Origin: Proteiniphilum propionicum
GTDB lineage: Bacteria > Bacteroidota > Bacteroidia > Bacteroidales > Dysgonomonadaceae
Reading direction: 5' to 3'
DNA: 64,000 nucleotides
NCBI RefSeq assembly: GCF_022267555.1
Contig: NZ_CP073586.1
Coordinates: forward strand, 1,612,001 to 1,676,000
The notes under the pieces were generated by a model. That model saw nothing but the letters and a program-made list of their open reading frames with translations, searched no databases and was not told the origin of the DNA. Each line of letters opens with the position of its first letter. Positions within the stretch are counted from its first letter, which is position 1. The translations under genes were made by a program, and so were the position numbers. Of the stretch, positions 1 through 8,818 are shown piece after piece.

Positions 1-291
1 ATCGTACAGAACGGCAATTTTCTCCACTTCGGGAAACCCATTTTTTATCTTGGCAACTGCCAAATAAGGGATTTTTGCGTTTTGATTCATCGTGTTTTTC
101 TCAATGCCATACACTCGATAAATCCTGCCCGAATTAGGATAAAAACCGTCATACGATGTTTCGTATTTATACCAATGGTATCCGTACGCGAAAAACACCA
201 CGCCGATGGTCAATCCCAATACACTGATGATGGTTTGGGTTTTGTATTTCAGGAGATTTCTCCACGCGATTTTTAGATAATGTAACAGCAT
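1..291 (-). CDS. ABC transporter permease, MacB/FtsX type (partial, N-terminal)
   Basis: The minus strand is open from an ATG at 289-291 to the window edge, giving the first 97 residues. The start reads MLLHYLKIAWRNLLKYKTQT, followed by one hydrophobic segment (about residues 22-40) and the periplasmic start YETSYDGFYPNSGRIYRVYG. This is the standard beginning of MacB-type permeases, with a cytoplasmic RNL box, the first membrane helix and then the MacB periplasmic core domain. The adaptor gene lies directly upstream on the same strand, so this is probably the permease of a MacA-MacB-TolC-like exporter. The remainder lies outside the window and the substrate cannot be read from the sequence. 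Confidence 0.85.
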   Translation of the reverse strand, partial: MLLHYLKIAWRNLLKYKTQTIISVLGLTIGVVFFAYGYHWYKYETSYDGFYPNSGRIYRVYGIEKNTMNQNAKIPYLAVAKIKNGFPEVEKIAVLYD

Positions 292-435
292 ATATTTTTA
301 ATTACAAATTATTAATTACCAAATACTAAATAGACTGTTAGAAGTCCGAAAACCGAAGTTCGCAGCCGGCGGTTTGATAAATTTTCAAACTTTAAACCTT
401 AAACTTACTAATAATTACCAACTCAGCACTTAAAA

Positions 436-1686
436 CTATTTTATTACCAGTTCCTCCACATCGCCAAAATTAGCGTATCCACTCACCACCACGCGGTCGC
501 CGGCTTGCAGTCCGCTCACTATTTCGTACTGCACCGGATTTTGCCGACCAACACTGATGGGTGTTTTCACTGCCCTGTCGCCCGATTTGTTCAACTTATA
601 AATCCACTGTCCGCCGGTGGTTTGGAAAAAATCGCCGCGTGGAATGACGATGGCCGTTTCCGGTTGTCCCAGCTCCACCTGCACGCGAAAACTGCGGCCG
701 ATGCGCACGTTGTTGGGCATCGAGCCCGTGAACACCAAATACACATCAAATTGCCGGTCTTTCACTTCGGGAACGACTTTCGACACGCGCAGCGGATATC
801 TCTTTCCCTGATAGGTTACCGATGCAGGCAATCCCACCTGTACGCGGTCGATGTAATACTCGCTCAATCGGGTATGTATCTTGAAATTGTCCATCACTTT
901 TATTTCGCCAATGCTTTCCGATTGTCCCACCCGCAGGCCGAGCGTAACGTTGAGGAAACTCAATTGTCCGTCCATCGGGGCGCGCACAATTAAATTATCC
1001 ATTCGTCCGCGGGCGTGTGAGGTGGTTTTTCGTACCCGCTCGAGGTCGGTGTCCATCAGCGTTCGGCGCAGGTGTGTGGCGGCGCTGTCTTGTCTTAGCC
1101 CGTCTAATTGCAGGGCGGTGCTTTGGGTTTTGTAGGTAAATTCTTCGCGTTGCACATTGAGTTGCGCCTTGCTTTTTACACCCATCTTAAATTCTTCTTC
1201 GCCCAGCGCGAAGTCTTTTTGCAAACGGCTCAGTTCGTATCGCGCCTGAAGTGTTTGCTGCTTGAGCAAGATGGTTTTCTGCTCCATTTCCAGCTTTTTT
1301 TCTTCGTAAAGAATGCGCTGTTTTTCCCATTCGGCTTGCTGCTCTTCGATGATGCGTTCTAATTCGGGATTTTGCAGCACGAGAATCACATCGCCTTTCT
1401 TCAGCATTGCCCCTTCTTCGGCAATCACTTCCTGTACCATTCCGCTTTCCAGCGCGTTGAGCTTGATGGTTTGGATGGGCTGCACGATGCCTTCGGCATC
1501 CACGTAATCGAGAAACGGCGCTTCCGCCACGTTGGCAATCACGATTTTTTCGTCGTCCACGCGCAGTTTTCGTCCGCCCGACACGCTTACGATAACGAAT
1601 ACGAGGAACGCCACAAACGCCGCTCCGGCCAGCAGGTAGTATTTGTATTTTTGGAAAAACGAGCGTTTGGGCAAGCGTTTGTCCAT
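436..1686 (-). CDS. Efflux membrane-fusion (HlyD/MacA-like) periplasmic adaptor
   Basis: A 416-residue protein with a basic N-terminus, one membrane anchor (LAGAAFVAFLVFVIVSV), a lipoyl/barrel half-motif (GMVQEVIAEEGAMLKKGDVI), a long coiled coil rich in E, Q and K (about residues 95-210), then the returning lipoyl half and the beta-barrel and membrane-proximal domains (VPEVKDRQFDVYLVFTG; VVVSGYANFGDVEELVIK). This is the architecture of adaptors that join an inner-membrane pump to TolC. An upstream ATG at 1779 adds 31 polar residues before the anchor; the ATG at 1686 gives a normal adaptor N-terminus and is preferred. It lies between the permease and, beyond an inserted ATPase gene, the TolC-like channel. 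Confidence 0.88.
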   Translation of the reverse strand: MDKRLPKRSFFQKYKYYLLAGAAFVAFLVFVIVSVSGGRKLRVDDEKIVIANVAEAPFLDYVDAEGIVQPIQTIKLNALESGMVQEVIAEEGAMLKKGDVILVLQNPELERIIEEQQAEWEKQRILYEEKKLEMEQKTILLKQQTLQARYELSRLQKDFALGEEEFKMGVKSKAQLNVQREEFTYKTQSTALQLDGLRQDSAATHLRRTLMDTDLERVRKTTSHARGRMDNLIVRAPMDGQLSFLNVTLGLRVGQSESIGEIKVMDNFKIHTRLSEYYIDRVQVGLPASVTYQGKRYPLRVSKVVPEVKDRQFDVYLVFTGSMPNNVRIGRSFRVQVELGQPETAIVIPRGDFFQTTGGQWIYKLNKSGDRAVKTPISVGRQNPVQYEIVSGLQAGDRVVVSGYANFGDVEELVIK

Positions 1687-1817
1687 AGCGCTGTCGCGGG
1701 ATTCGTGGAAAGAGTTATCGGTTCTAAGTTTTGAGTTCTGAGTTTCGAGTTCCGGGTTGTTCATTTTTATGTTGGCCATTGGCCATTGGCGTTAAAAGTC
1801 TGTTATCTGAAATCTGT

Positions 1818-1888
1818 ATGAAAAAAACAAAGTTGTACTTTAGATATTCATGAAAAAACAAAGCTATACTTTAGATATTCATGAAAAA
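1818..1888 (+). repeat. Tandem 31-32 bp repeat upstream of the first DUF4143 ATPase
   Basis: Two near-identical units, 1818-1849 and 1850-1880 (core AACAAAG, then ACTTTAGATATTC), followed by the first eight bases of a third. The array runs up to the -33 side of the promoter at 1894-1901. It is AT-rich and could be an operator for the ATPase gene or a remnant of slippage; no binding protein is known from the sequence. Confidence 0.8.
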
Positions 1889-1893
1889 TAATG

Positions 1894-1901
1894 TATCTTT
1901 G
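1894..1901 (+). promoter_or_regulatory. Bacteroidetes -7 box (TATCTTTG)
   Basis: An exact TAnnTTTG box 40 bases before the ATG of the ATPase gene. The -33 position falls in the ACTTTAG part of the tandem repeat rather than in a clean TTTG, so the repeat may set promoter strength. Confidence 0.65.
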
Positions 1902-1940
1902 TAACGGTTTTACCCTGTTATTCACAAAAAACAAATCAGA

Positions 1941-3080
1941 ATGTTATCACGAAAAATAACAATTCAGGATGTAGAGAACGAAAGCATTTTTCTTTGGGGT
2001 GCGCGGCAAACCGGTAAGAGTACGCTGCTGAAAATGCTGTTTCCCGACAAACGAATCATCGATTTGTTGAAATCGGATGAATTTGAACGTTATAACCGCC
2101 GTCCGGCACTGTTACGCGAAGAACTAAGCCTGTTGCCCGTAAACGAGTTGGTTATCATCGACGAAATTCAGAAAATCCCTGCTTTACTTGACGAAGTGCA
2201 TTGGTTGATAAGCAATCATAATCTTCGTTTTATCCTGAGCGGCTCCAGTGCACGCAAGTTACGCCGAAGCGGTGTGAATTTGCTTGGAGGCAGAGCTATT
2301 CGAAAGCACTTGTATCCGTTTGTCAGCGCCGAAATTCCCGATTTCGACCTTGTAAAAGCCTGCAATAACGGTATGCTGCCGCGCCACTATTTAGTGGAAA
2401 ACGCCACAAACCGGCTTCACGCTTACGTGGGCGATTATTTGCAACAGGAAATAAAAGCCGAAGCACTTACGCGAAACCTGAATACTTTTTCTCGGTTTAT
2501 GGAGATTGCGGCTTTGAGCAATGGTGAAATTCTCAATTACAACAACATTGCTTCGGAATGCGGCGTGAGTGCACCTACAGTGAAAGAGTATTTTTCTATT
2601 TTGGAAGAAACGCTGATAGGTTATACCATTCCCGCTTTTACCCGAAACGTGAAACGTCGTGTTATCCAATCTCCCAAGTTTTACTATTTTGATGTAGGCA
2701 TTGCTAATTTTCTTCTCAAAAGAACTGAGATAAACCCCGGTTCACCCGAATTTGGACATGCTTTCGAACATTTAATCATGCAAGAACTTATAGCCTACCT
2801 TGGTTATTTCAAGCCTCAACTCAGCTTGTCTTATTGGCGCACAACATCGGGTTACGAAGTGGACGCCATTATCGGAAATGCCGAAACAGCCATTGAAATA
2901 AAATCATCCGACGAAGTGCAATCGCATCACACAAAGGGATTAAAGGCATTTTCGGAAGAATTTCCCGATTGCCGGCTGATTATTGTTTCGTTGGATAAAA
3001 ATCCGCGAAGGATGAACAATGTGGAGATTTATCCCGTGTTACAATTCTTGTCGATGCTTTGGAGCGGCGATTTCTTTTGA
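1941..3080 (+). CDS. AAA ATPase with DUF4143 C-terminal domain (stand-alone)
   Basis: A 379-residue protein. The Walker A motif GARQTGKST is at residues 20-28 and Walker B (ELVIIDEIQ) near residue 70; the sensor-like ILSGSSARKL follows. A winged-helix-like stretch (SECGVSAPTVKEYFSILEE) precedes the DUF4143 domain, which ends in a PD-(D/E)XK-like signature (GYEVDAII, then AIEIKSS). The family is common in Bacteroidetes and archaea, often in many copies per genome; its cellular role is not settled, with toxin-antitoxin, DNA transaction or mobile-element roles proposed. It sits in opposite orientation between the adaptor and the TolC gene of an efflux locus, so it looks like an insertion. A second family member lies at 4990. 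Confidence 0.9.
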   Translation: MLSRKITIQDVENESIFLWGARQTGKSTLLKMLFPDKRIIDLLKSDEFERYNRRPALLREELSLLPVNELVIIDEIQKIPALLDEVHWLISNHNLRFILSGSSARKLRRSGVNLLGGRAIRKHLYPFVSAEIPDFDLVKACNNGMLPRHYLVENATNRLHAYVGDYLQQEIKAEALTRNLNTFSRFMEIAALSNGEILNYNNIASECGVSAPTVKEYFSILEETLIGYTIPAFTRNVKRRVIQSPKFYYFDVGIANFLLKRTEINPGSPEFGHAFEHLIMQELIAYLGYFKPQLSLSYWRTTSGYEVDAIIGNAETAIEIKSSDEVQSHHTKGLKAFSEEFPDCRLIIVSLDKNPRRMNNVEIYPVLQFLSMLWSGDFF

Positions 3081-3148
3081 TCTGATCAATTTTCGCTTAT
3101 ATTATTATTTCAATTTTTGAAGTAGAGCAACGCTTTGCTGTACCTGTT

Positions 3149-4660
3149 TTATTTAATTAAACTATAAAAATTGTCTTCCGTCTTCTGACATCTGTACTCT
3201 ATTTTCTGTACTGACACATTCAAAATCGGACTATTCTTCTCAAAATCCCATCCCGTGATGCTCCGCAATCCGTAATAGAGGCTCCAGTAGTTTTGCAGTT
3301 CGCGGATGTAATCGCGTTGCGAACGGTCTTTTTCGGCAATGGCGGCATTCAGATCGAGAACGGTGGATTTCCCGAGCAGATAGAGCCGGTAGGCTACATC
3401 GTTCCGGCGCGCGGCGCGTACCGATGTTTTCTGCGCGATGCCCACTTTATCGGCCTGCAGGTTGAACTGCTTCACTAATTTTATCACGTTGGCTTCGAAG
3501 TCGGTACGTGCCTGTGCGATGTCTATTTTCACTTTTTCGAGGTTGCTCTTCGCCACTTCCACCCGTCCGCGTCCCACGCCCCAATCCAAAATCGGGATGC
3601 GAATTCCCAGACTCACCAATTGCTGGTTGAGCGGATTGCGATAGACATTGGCAAAACTGCGGTCGGTTTGCGACAAGCCGAACTGCATGTACAAATCGGC
3701 TTTAAACCCGCGCGAAGCCTTGGCGTAAGCCACCGCACTTTCGCTTTGAAGTTTTTGCAAGGCAAGCAGTTCCATATCGGGACTGTTTTGGCGGGCAAGT
3801 TGTAGCGCATCGTCCACGGGAACGATAAATTTTGGAACGGCTTTGCTCACCTCGGCCACGATTTCCACATTCTCCGTAATTCCCAGAAAACTGCGCAAAT
3901 TCTGTATTCGGTCGTCCATTTCAATGCGGGCATTCAGGCGGTTGGTTTGTTCCGAAAGGTAATTGATTTCCAATTGCAGCATCTCGTTTTCGGTTATGGT
4001 GCCTATTTCGTAACGTCCTTTGGCATAGCTGAACAGCGTATCGGCATTGGCGTAATTGTAGTTTGCCGAACGTAAATTGCTTTGCGCCGTAGCCAACTGA
4101 AAAAATTTCATTGCCGCCTCCGAAGCCACTAATTCGAGCGTTTCGGCGTATTGTTTTTGTGCTGTGCTATATCGCACAGGTTCAATTCGCTTGTTCCATT
4201 TCAGGTAGTTGTAGCCGAACAGATTTTGCGAATATCCGATAACCACGGGCGTGGATTTGAACGAGTATTGGTTTTCGGGGAAAATATCCAATCGCTGCAA
4301 ACCGCTCTGTACGAACACGCTTCCTCCAAGCAGGGCAATATTTTGATTGATGGTCATTGAGCCGTCGTTGAGCAATTGGTTGCGGTGTACAAAACTATCG
4401 GTTCCATCGGGCAGCGTAACCGGACTGATGGACCGGTTGAGCTGCGAATTGGACGAGAACGTCAGGCTGGGCAGGTAATCGGCCTTGAACGACCGCCAAT
4501 TCCAATAAGCCGCCCGGTATTGATGGCGTGCCGCCACCGCCTGCGGCGACTGCTTCCGGGCAAGCGCCACCACTTCGTCCAATGTGAGCCGCAGTGTGTC
4601 TTGCGCTGCTGCCAAATGCCCGAAGGCAAACAAGGAGAGAATGACGATGATTTGTTTCAT
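3149..4660 (-). CDS. TolC-family outer-membrane efflux protein
   Basis: A 503-residue protein with a cleavable signal peptide (MKQIIVILSLFAFGHLAAAQ) and two long helical halves, each with a TolC/OEP repeat (LDEVVALARKQSPQAVAARH near the N-terminus; DDALQLARQNSPDMELLALQ near residue 280). The conserved ILDWGVGRGRVE segment of Bacteroidetes OEP proteins is present near residue 355. The protein forms the outer-membrane channel of a tripartite pump, here presumably with the adaptor at 436 and the permease at 1. The last 25 or so residues (after GWDFEKNSP) are not typical of the family and may reflect a shifted stop. Confidence 0.88.
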   Translation of the reverse strand: MKQIIVILSLFAFGHLAAAQDTLRLTLDEVVALARKQSPQAVAARHQYRAAYWNWRSFKADYLPSLTFSSNSQLNRSISPVTLPDGTDSFVHRNQLLNDGSMTINQNIALLGGSVFVQSGLQRLDIFPENQYSFKSTPVVIGYSQNLFGYNYLKWNKRIEPVRYSTAQKQYAETLELVASEAAMKFFQLATAQSNLRSANYNYANADTLFSYAKGRYEIGTITENEMLQLEINYLSEQTNRLNARIEMDDRIQNLRSFLGITENVEIVAEVSKAVPKFIVPVDDALQLARQNSPDMELLALQKLQSESAVAYAKASRGFKADLYMQFGLSQTDRSFANVYRNPLNQQLVSLGIRIPILDWGVGRGRVEVAKSNLEKVKIDIAQARTDFEANVIKLVKQFNLQADKVGIAQKTSVRAARRNDVAYRLYLLGKSTVLDLNAAIAEKDRSQRDYIRELQNYWSLYYGLRSITGWDFEKNSPILNVSVQKIEYRCQKTEDNFYSLIK

Positions 4661-4737
4661 ATAAAAAAACGAATAACAAAAGTTGTACCAAAGGTGTATG
4701 TATAAGATAATTAGATTATTACGATTTTAATGTTTTT

Positions 4738-4781
4738 TGCAAAAAGTGTGGAATCGCACAAATTGAGTTCGATTTCGCACA
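4738..4781 (-). promoter_or_regulatory. Candidate sigma-54-like promoter with two upstream direct repeats before tolC
   Basis: Read on the minus strand, TTCCACACTTTTTGCA (4753-4738) has the CAC-N5-TTGC spacing of a -24/-12 element, but the usual GG of the -24 box is CC. Upstream, TGTGCGA occurs twice (4781-4775 and 4760-4754), 21 bp apart, the two-helical-turn spacing typical of activator sites. An NtrC-type regulator is encoded 1.4 kb away. This is suggestive only; the missing GG is a real weakness. Confidence 0.35.
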
Positions 4782-4885
4782 GTTTCGTAAAGATATATTG
4801 TTTACATTTGTGGTGGGAATTAAGTTTAATGTTTAAAGTCTAATGAATGTTTAGGGTAAAAGTTGTGTAAATTTAAACAACAAAT

Positions 4886-4944
4886 CCTGCAAATTTAAAG
4901 TTGTAGTCCTGTAAATTTAAAGTTAGAGTCCTGTATTTTTAAAA
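4886..4944 (+). repeat. Tandem 22-bp repeat upstream of the second DUF4143 ATPase
   Basis: Units 4886-4907 and 4908-4929 (CCTG[CT]AAATTTAAAGTT) plus a partial third from 4930. As with the first ATPase gene, the array abuts the -33 region of the gene's own promoter, although the two repeat sequences differ. Confidence 0.75.
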
Positions 4945-4951
4945 TATTAAG

Positions 4952-4959
4952 TATCTTTG
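4952..4959 (+). promoter_or_regulatory. Bacteroidetes -7 box (TATCTTTG)
   Basis: An exact TAnnTTTG box 31 bases before the ATPase ATG at 4990; the -33 position coincides with the last copy of the 22-bp repeat. Confidence 0.65.
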
Positions 4960-4989
4960 CATCCAAAACAATCTAAAAAACAATAAACT

Positions 4990-6150
4990 ATGATGGTTAA
5001 GCGGGAAATAGAAGGTGCTATGAAACAACTTGCAGAAAAATATCCCATTATCGCACTTACGGGACCAAGACAATCAGGCAAAACAACGTTGCTAAAAGAG
5101 ATGTTTTCGGATTACAGGTATGTGAACCTTGAAAATCCGGATACGCGAAATTTTGCGGAAACCGATCCGCAAAGTTTTTTAAACCAGTACGATAAATATG
5201 TTATTTTTGATGAAGTGCAGCGCGTACCGCATTTGTTTTCATATATTCAATCCATTGTTGACGATAGCAGAATAATGGGACAATTTATTTTTTCGGGTTC
5301 GCAAAACTTTCATCTGATGCAAAACATCACGCAAAGTTTGGCGGGTAGAGTTGCCATTTTTCGGCTTTTTCCGTTCGATTTTCAAGAATTGACAAATGCG
5401 GAACTACTTCAACCAGAATACGCGGAATATTTGAAAAAAGGTTTTTACCCTGCTATTTACGACCGAAATATCAAGCCTTCGGATTTTTATCCGAACTACA
5501 TCGAAACCTACATTCAGCGCGATGTGAGCGAATTGATTGCCATCAAGGATATGAGCCTTTTCCAAAAGTTTTTGACATTGTGTGCAACTCGTGCAGGGCA
5601 GATGCTGAATATGAGCAACTTGGCAAAAGAATGTGGCATTTCGTCGCCAACAGTAAAGGCGTGGCTGTCGGCATTAGAAAACAGTTACATCATTTTTCTG
5701 CTGAGACCCTTTTACAACAATTTCAGCAAACGCATTGTCAAATCTCCCAAGCTTTATTTCTACGACACAGGGTTATTAAGTAATCTGCTAAAAATAAATG
5801 ACGTATCGAAAATTGAAAATCAATCCATAAAGGGCACATTGTTTGAAAATATGATTATTTCGCAATACGTAAAGCGTCTGCATCATAAAAATGAAAAACA
5901 AATAGAGCCGTGGTTTTGGCGGGATTCGGAAGGCAACGAGGTGGACATGGTACTCGAAAAATCGCAGCAAACTGAAATTGTAGAAATCAAAGCAACACAG
6001 ACCATTATGCCGGATTTGTTTAAGGGATTAAATTATTACGCTGCACTCGCAAAAGAAACGAAACTCATAAAAACATTGATTTACGGCGGAAACGAAAGGC
6101 AAAACCGTACCGTAGCACAAATTGTGCCGTGGAATGAAACAGATGTTTGA
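4990..6150 (+). CDS. AAA ATPase with DUF4143 C-terminal domain (second copy)
   Basis: A 386-residue protein (a second ATG lies one codon in). It has Walker A TGPRQSGKTT (about residues 23-32), Walker B KYVIFDEVQR (near 77), FSGSQNFHLM and LAGRV in the sensor region, the winged-helix-like KECGISSPTVKAWLSAL (near 215), and a C-terminal nuclease-like signature GNEVDMVLE, then VEIKAT. It belongs to the same family as the gene at 1941 but clearly diverged, so it is not a recent duplicate. The stop lies 22 bases before the response-regulator ATG, so read-through into that gene is likely. Confidence 0.9.
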   Translation: MMVKREIEGAMKQLAEKYPIIALTGPRQSGKTTLLKEMFSDYRYVNLENPDTRNFAETDPQSFLNQYDKYVIFDEVQRVPHLFSYIQSIVDDSRIMGQFIFSGSQNFHLMQNITQSLAGRVAIFRLFPFDFQELTNAELLQPEYAEYLKKGFYPAIYDRNIKPSDFYPNYIETYIQRDVSELIAIKDMSLFQKFLTLCATRAGQMLNMSNLAKECGISSPTVKAWLSALENSYIIFLLRPFYNNFSKRIVKSPKLYFYDTGLLSNLLKINDVSKIENQSIKGTLFENMIISQYVKRLHHKNEKQIEPWFWRDSEGNEVDMVLEKSQQTEIVEIKATQTIMPDLFKGLNYYAALAKETKLIKTLIYGGNERQNRTVAQIVPWNETDV

Positions 6151-6172
6151 TAAGTTTTTTAATTCAACAACC

Positions 6173-7534
6173 ATGACAACCAAACAAGGAAAAATACTCA
6201 TCGTTGACGACAACGAAGACATCCTCTTCGCCCTCAATCTGCTGCTGCAGCCGCACGTGGAAAAGGTGAAAGTTACAACGCAACCCGAACGTATCGTGCA
6301 TTTTATGGATACGTTCGCACCCGATGTGATTCTGCTCGATATGAACTTCACAAAAGATGCGGATAGCGGACAAGAAGGATTCTTTTGGCTCGAAAAAATA
6401 AAAGAAACAGACCCCGATGCTGTGGTGATTTTCGTAACGGCTTATTCCGATACCGAAAAAGCGGTGCAAGCCATAAAAGCCGGAGCTACCGACTTTATTC
6501 CCAAGCCGTGGGCAAAGGATAAATTACTGGCAACGGTGGCTTCAGCTGTGGAATTACGCCGCAAACGTACAGAAGTTTCGCAACTGAAAAAACAAGTGGC
6601 GGCTCTTGAGAGCAACCTTTCGTTTCCTGAAATCATCGGAGAAAGCGAAGTGATGCAATCGTTATTTGACACCATCGACAAACTGAAAAATACCGATGCC
6701 AACATCCTGATCTTGGGCGAAAACGGAACAGGAAAAGATTTGGTTGCCAACCTGCTTTATTGCTGCTCGCCACGTGCCGACAAACCGTTTGTACACATTG
6801 ATTTAGGTGCAATTCCCGAAACGTTGTTCGAAAGCGAACTCTTCGGATACGAAAAAGGAGCATTTACCGATGCCAAAAAAGAAAAACAAGGTCGGTTTGA
6901 AATTGCATCGGGTGGCACGTTGTTTCTGGACGAAATCGGGAACCTCACGCTCGCCACGCAAATGAAACTGCTAACGGCTATTGAAAAACAACAAATTATG
7001 CGCCTTGGCGGCACTTCGCCCATCCATATAAACGTACGTTTGCTTTGCGCTACCAATGCCGATATTCACGCGATGGTGGATCGTAGCGAGTTTCGGCAAG
7101 ATTTACTGTACCGCATCAACACCATCGAGTTGCACATTCCACCGCTTCGCGAACGCGGAAAAGATATTGAACTGCTTGCAGGTCATTTTCTGCATCGCTT
7201 CGCCAAGAAATATAAGAAAGACATCCGAAGCATTTCCACATCCGCTTTACGAAAATTAAATTCATATAATTGGCCCGGCAACGTGCGCGAATTGCAACAC
7301 GCCATGGAGCGCGCCGTGATTTTGGCATCGGGATACACGCTTTCCGCCGATGATTTTATATTGAAACCGGCATCTGCCAGAAAATCGAAATCCGAAAACC
7401 TGAATCTGGAAGAATTGGAACAATCCACCATCGAAAAAGCGCTTGAACAGGCCGACGGGAACATGAGTCAAGCAGCAGAACTGTTGGGTATTACTAGATT
7501 TGCCTTATATCGGAAAATTGAAAAATATAAGTAA
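6173..7534 (+). CDS. Sigma-54-dependent response regulator, NtrC family
   Basis: The preferred start (ATG 6173) gives 453 residues beginning MTTKQGKILIVDDNED. It has a receiver domain with the phospho-acceptor Asp56 (VILLDMNF), a sigma-54 interaction ATPase (Walker A GENGTGKD, Walker B TLFLDEIGNL), and a C-terminal Fis-type helix-turn-helix (NMSQAAELLGITRFALYRKI). The L1 loop reads GAFTDA instead of the canonical GAFTGA, a variant seen in other Bacteroidetes regulators. The kinase gene follows after two bases. It likely senses envelope stress and controls the nearby efflux genes, by analogy with similar loci; the sequence does not prove the target. Confidence 0.93.
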   Translation: MTTKQGKILIVDDNEDILFALNLLLQPHVEKVKVTTQPERIVHFMDTFAPDVILLDMNFTKDADSGQEGFFWLEKIKETDPDAVVIFVTAYSDTEKAVQAIKAGATDFIPKPWAKDKLLATVASAVELRRKRTEVSQLKKQVAALESNLSFPEIIGESEVMQSLFDTIDKLKNTDANILILGENGTGKDLVANLLYCCSPRADKPFVHIDLGAIPETLFESELFGYEKGAFTDAKKEKQGRFEIASGGTLFLDEIGNLTLATQMKLLTAIEKQQIMRLGGTSPIHINVRLLCATNADIHAMVDRSEFRQDLLYRINTIELHIPPLRERGKDIELLAGHFLHRFAKKYKKDIRSISTSALRKLNSYNWPGNVRELQHAMERAVILASGYTLSADDFILKPASARKSKSENLNLEELEQSTIEKALEQADGNMSQAAELLGITRFALYRKIEKYK

Positions 7535-7536
7535 GC

Positions 7537-8532
7537 ATGAAACTTCAAACTAAATATATCTTTTTCCTGAAAATAATAGCCATTATGCTATTATCGCTCA
7601 TTGGTGCATGGATTTACCTGAGAGGGTTTTACTTCTCGTCAGCTTTGATATTGGTTGGAATTGTGGCGGTTGCGGTTTCCATGTATTTCGACCGAAAAAA
7701 ACTGATTAGCCGCATGGAGCAATTGATTGAGGGTATTCGTCATTCCGACTTTTCCACGCATTTTGTTAGCAATACTTCAAACGACGAGTTTCATCAACTT
7801 TCGCAAGAAATGAACGAAGCACTCGATATTTTTCGCTCTCGCACGCATGATGCTATGATGGACGAAGCCGAGTCGCAAGCGTGGCAAAAACTTATCAGTG
7901 TGCTTACACACGAAATCATGAACAGCATCACGCCAATTATTTCTCTTTCCGAAACGCTCAGCGAACGCGAAACGCCCAACGAAGACGGTTCCGAAGAGTA
8001 TCACGTCATGAAGCATGCGATGGAAACCATCCACCGGCGCAGCAAAGGATTGCTTTCGTTTGTTGAAAATTACCGCAAACTCACGCGGCTGCCTCAACCC
8101 ACCGTTCAGCCCATTCACGTGCAATCCATGCTGAAATCCATGCAGCAATTAATAGCACCTGGTGGCATTGAGTTTACGTATTCTGTTTATCCCGATCAAC
8201 TTATTCTAAAGGCCGACAAGGGTATGACGGATCAATTGTTGCTCAATTTGCTAAAAAATGCCCATGAAGCTTGCGTTACACAATCTAAATCTAAAATCGA
8301 CATAGAAGCCGTAAAGGTAGGCGACGAAATCCACATTTCGGTTTCCGATAACGGACAAGGTATTTCACCCGAAGCTACAGAGAAGATTTTTATCCCTTTT
8401 TATTCCACAAAGCCTTCCGGTTCTGGCATCGGATTGAGCATTTGTCGACAAATTATGTTACGACACAAAGGGAAGATAGTGGTAAGGTCAGATGAAAATG
8501 GAAGTAAGTTTACAATGGTTTTCCCAGGTTGA
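7537..8532 (+). CDS. Sensor histidine kinase (partner of the NtrC-type regulator)
   Basis: A 331-residue protein with two closely spaced N-terminal membrane segments (about residues 8-28 and 33-50) with almost no periplasmic loop, a HAMP-like linker, the H-box with His125 (LTHEIMNSITPI), and the ATPase domain with N-box (NLLKNAHEAC), G1 (DNGQGI) and G2 (GSGIGLSICRQI). The short sensor suggests that it reads a membrane or cytoplasmic signal rather than a periplasmic ligand. It is translated right after the regulator, two bases apart, so the pair forms one operon. Confidence 0.93.
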   Translation: MKLQTKYIFFLKIIAIMLLSLIGAWIYLRGFYFSSALILVGIVAVAVSMYFDRKKLISRMEQLIEGIRHSDFSTHFVSNTSNDEFHQLSQEMNEALDIFRSRTHDAMMDEAESQAWQKLISVLTHEIMNSITPIISLSETLSERETPNEDGSEEYHVMKHAMETIHRRSKGLLSFVENYRKLTRLPQPTVQPIHVQSMLKSMQQLIAPGGIEFTYSVYPDQLILKADKGMTDQLLLNLLKNAHEACVTQSKSKIDIEAVKVGDEIHISVSDNGQGISPEATEKIFIPFYSTKPSGSGIGLSICRQIMLRHKGKIVVRSDENGSKFTMVFPG

Positions 8533-8590
8533 TAAGCGACTACTTATCAACAATCTCTATATCTTTGTGAAAAAATCTATTGAGAATATG

Positions 8591-8620
8591 TTGTAAAACA
8601 TATTTTTTGTTGTATCTTTG
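8591..8620 (+). promoter_or_regulatory. Promoter TTG-N19-TATCTTTG
   Basis: A -33 TTG at 8591-8593 and a -7 box TATCTTTG at 8613-8620, with exact Bacteroidetes spacing. It would start a transcript near 8627 with a leader of about 190 bases before the small gene at 8819. The leader contains a 20-codon reading frame (8632-8694, starting MASELFEI) without a clear ribosome site. Confidence 0.75.
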
Positions 8621-8818
8621 TGACGATTTAAATGGCAAGCGAGTTATTTGAAATCATTTTAGGTTATCAATTATTTACTGAAAGGGCTTCTTAATTAAAC
8701 GGTTGCCGATGAATCATAACTTTTAAAGAACATTTTTAAGTTAAATGTGCAGAAGACAAGTACACTTGGGTAATGCTTTAACAGGAAAATGACTAAATTT
8801 TAATTGAAAGGAGAAATT

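Noticed and set aside
4803-4810. Second TACATTTG box upstream of the DUF4143 ATPase
   Set aside because: It is 180 bases from the gene and has no -33 partner; the box at 4952 fits better.
8632-8694. 20-codon leader frame as a regulatory peptide
   Set aside because: No ribosome site and no amino-acid run that would suggest attenuation.
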